Shown one piece after another: positions 62,902-64,000 of a DNA stretch of 64,000 nucleotides. Below the pieces are notes generated by a model. The model worked only from the letters and a program-made list of their open reading frames with translations. It had not been told where the DNA came from and ran no database searches. Position numbers and translations under genes: made by a program. The stretch comes from Baekduia soli (GTDB taxonomy: Bacteria; Actinomycetota; Thermoleophilia; Solirubrobacterales; Solirubrobacteraceae): positions 186,001 through 250,000 of the forward strand of contig NZ_CP042430.1 in assembly GCF_007970665.1 (NCBI RefSeq), given 5' to 3'. Position 1 is the stretch's first letter. Each line of letters starts with the position of its first letter.

Positions 62902-64000
62902 ATGGACGAGGCTGTGCGCATCGCGTTCGAGGCCGGGCTCCCCTACACCGCGCTGCGGGACTTCCGCCCCGACGAGCGGCTCTGGGGCCGCATCGCGCCC
63001 GAATGGGCGGTGCGCGAGCGCGTCGTGCCGCTGCTCGTGGTCGGCGACCGCCTGCAGCTCGCCGCGACCCGCCCCGATCCCGACCTCAGCGCGCTGCACG
63101 GCGACTGGGCCGGCGTGGACGTCGTCATCGCGCCCGCGGGGGAGATCGACGCCGCGCTCGCGCAGGTCGCCGCCGCGCCGACGCGCGAGGACCGCGCGCC
63201 GGTCACCGACCCGGGCGACCCCCACCGCCTCGGCGACCTGCTCGTCGCCCACGGTGCGACGACCGACGACGCCGTCGCCCAGGCGCTGGGCGAGCAGGAG
63301 CGCACCGGCGGGCTCATCGGCGACGTGCTCCTGTCCCGCGGCGCGGTCGGCGAGGACCGGCTGCGCAGCGTCCTGGCCGAGCAGCTCGGGCTGCCCGTCA
63401 TCGACCTCGGCGGCTACGAGGCCGACCCCGCGGCCGTCGCCCTGGTCCCCGAGCTGCTGCAGCGCCGGCTGCGCTGCGTGCCGATCGCCGTCGACGACGC
63501 CGCGGTCTTCCTCGCGGTCGCCGACCCGCTGGACGACGACGCGCTGACCGCGCTGCGCACGGCGCTTGGGGGCCTGCAGCCGCGCTGCTTCCTCGCCGGC
63601 CGCCACGACGTCGACGAGCTGCTGCAGGACCTGCACCAGGAGACGTGGACCGCGGCCGCGCTCGGGACGCTGCGCGACCGCTTCCCCGGCGAGACCTGCG
63701 CGACGCCGGTCCGGCCGGCGCTCGTGCTGGCCGGCATCCTGGTCCTCGCGGCGGCGATCGCCGGACTCGCCGTCGCGCCCGCCACCGCCGGGCTCGTGCT
63801 CGTGGCGCTCACCGCCGCGGCCTGCGCGGCGCCCGCCCTGCTCGCGCTGCCGCTGGCGGTGGCGGCCGCCGGGCCGCGCCGTGCGCCCGTCCGGGCCGCC
63901 GGCGGCGACGAGCTGCCGCTGACGACCCTGCTGATGCCGCTCGGCCGCGGGGCCGGCGCGTCGGTGCGCGCCGCCGGGACGCTCGCGGCGCTCGACCACC
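62902..64000 (+). CDS. MshEN-domain membrane glycosyltransferase (NfrB-like), truncated by window edge
   Basis: 366 codons visible, no stop before the edge. Residues 1-90 are a divergent NfrB/GspE-N-like module; 110-250 a second MshEN/T2SSE-N domain (LGDLLVAHGATTDDAVAQAL, LIGDVLLSRGAVGEDRLRSV, LAEQLGLPVIDL), the type that binds cyclic-di-GMP in MshE. Two membrane segments follow (LVLAGILVLAAAIAGLAV; LVLVALTAAACAAPALLALP), then DELPLTTLLMPLGRGAGASV, the first strand of a GT2 domain. Inference: a glycan synthase controlled by cyclic-di-GMP. The GGDEF-EAL gene 10 kb to the left could be relevant. Confidence 0.75.
   Translation, partial: MDEAVRIAFEAGLPYTALRDFRPDERLWGRIAPEWAVRERVVPLLVVGDRLQLAATRPDPDLSALHGDWAGVDVVIAPAGEIDAALAQVAAAPTREDRAPVTDPGDPHRLGDLLVAHGATTDDAVAQALGEQERTGGLIGDVLLSRGAVGEDRLRSVLAEQLGLPVIDLGGYEADPAAVALVPELLQRRLRCVPIAVDDAAVFLAVADPLDDDALTALRTALGGLQPRCFLAGRHDVDELLQDLHQETWTAAALGTLRDRFPGETCATPVRPALVLAGILVLAAAIAGLAVAPATAGLVLVALTAAACAAPALLALPLAVAAAGPRRAPVRAAGGDELPLTTLLMPLGRGAGASVRAAGTLAALDH

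Overview
This window is very GC-rich actinobacterial-type chromosome. Dense operons with 1-4 base overlaps, an acyl-CoA carboxylase epsilon-like subunit, an ECF42-type sigma factor with its DGPF partner, and AbiEi/DUF559 and DUF2269 proteins suggest Actinomycetota, possibly a Thermoleophilia/Solirubrobacterales member. The taxon is an inference from gene content.

Layout. 1-28216 is a surface-polysaccharide locus: about eight glycosyltransferases, two methyltransferases, a Wzx-type flippase, an O-antigen ligase/polymerase-like protein, a polyprenyl-phosphate sugar transferase, and enzymes making or converting nucleotide sugars (Gmd and a Gmd-like paralogue, a UDP-sugar dehydrogenase, two epimerases, a UXS-like decarboxylase). 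Inside it sit a DUF559 gene bracketed by two related palindromes (6493-7571) and an iron/peroxidase island (22423-25644: TetR regulator, Tat-exported DyP peroxidase with an IdeR-like box, two secreted paralogues of which the second is broken). 28279-31616 holds a MoaD-MoaE-SelB-like fusion, a methylmalonyl-CoA mutase catalytic subunit and a small membrane protein. 31617-34526 is a copper-protein operon. 35425-38677 has a propionyl-CoA carboxylase beta subunit and PhoD. An IS481-family element (38679-39756) sits exactly at the shared stop codons of phoD and a convergent PKD-domain gene. 42079-45623 carries an ornithine cyclodeaminase-family gene, an FCD-only protein, the epsilon-like subunit and the DGPF/ECF42 pair. 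45756-51236 is an assimilatory sulfate operon (sulfite reductase, APS reductase, TSUP exporter, CysD, CysN). 51525-64000 holds a GGDEF-EAL protein, carboxylase alpha subunit, small enzymes, SucCD and a truncated MshEN-glycosyltransferase.

How the genes work together. The first 28 kb should make, modify, flip and polymerise a deoxysugar- and uronic-acid-containing glycan. Scattered through the rest are the parts of propionyl-CoA to succinate conversion (carboxylase alpha, beta and epsilon-like subunits, mutase catalytic chain, SucCD); the epimerase and the B12-binding mutase chain are not in the window.

Main unusual points: (1) two 45-bp palindromes, 33/45 identical and with compensatory stem changes, bracket the DUF559 gene; (2) the IS481 insertion into a CTAG shared by two convergent stop codons leaves every gene, and the transposase, with a stop, and the transposase start codon lies in a 13-bp hairpin; (3) the MoaD-MoaE-SelB-like fusion; (4) at least 25 start codons have TANNNT 6-11 nt upstream, implying widespread leaderless transcription; (5) several genes are broken by single-base indels in short runs.
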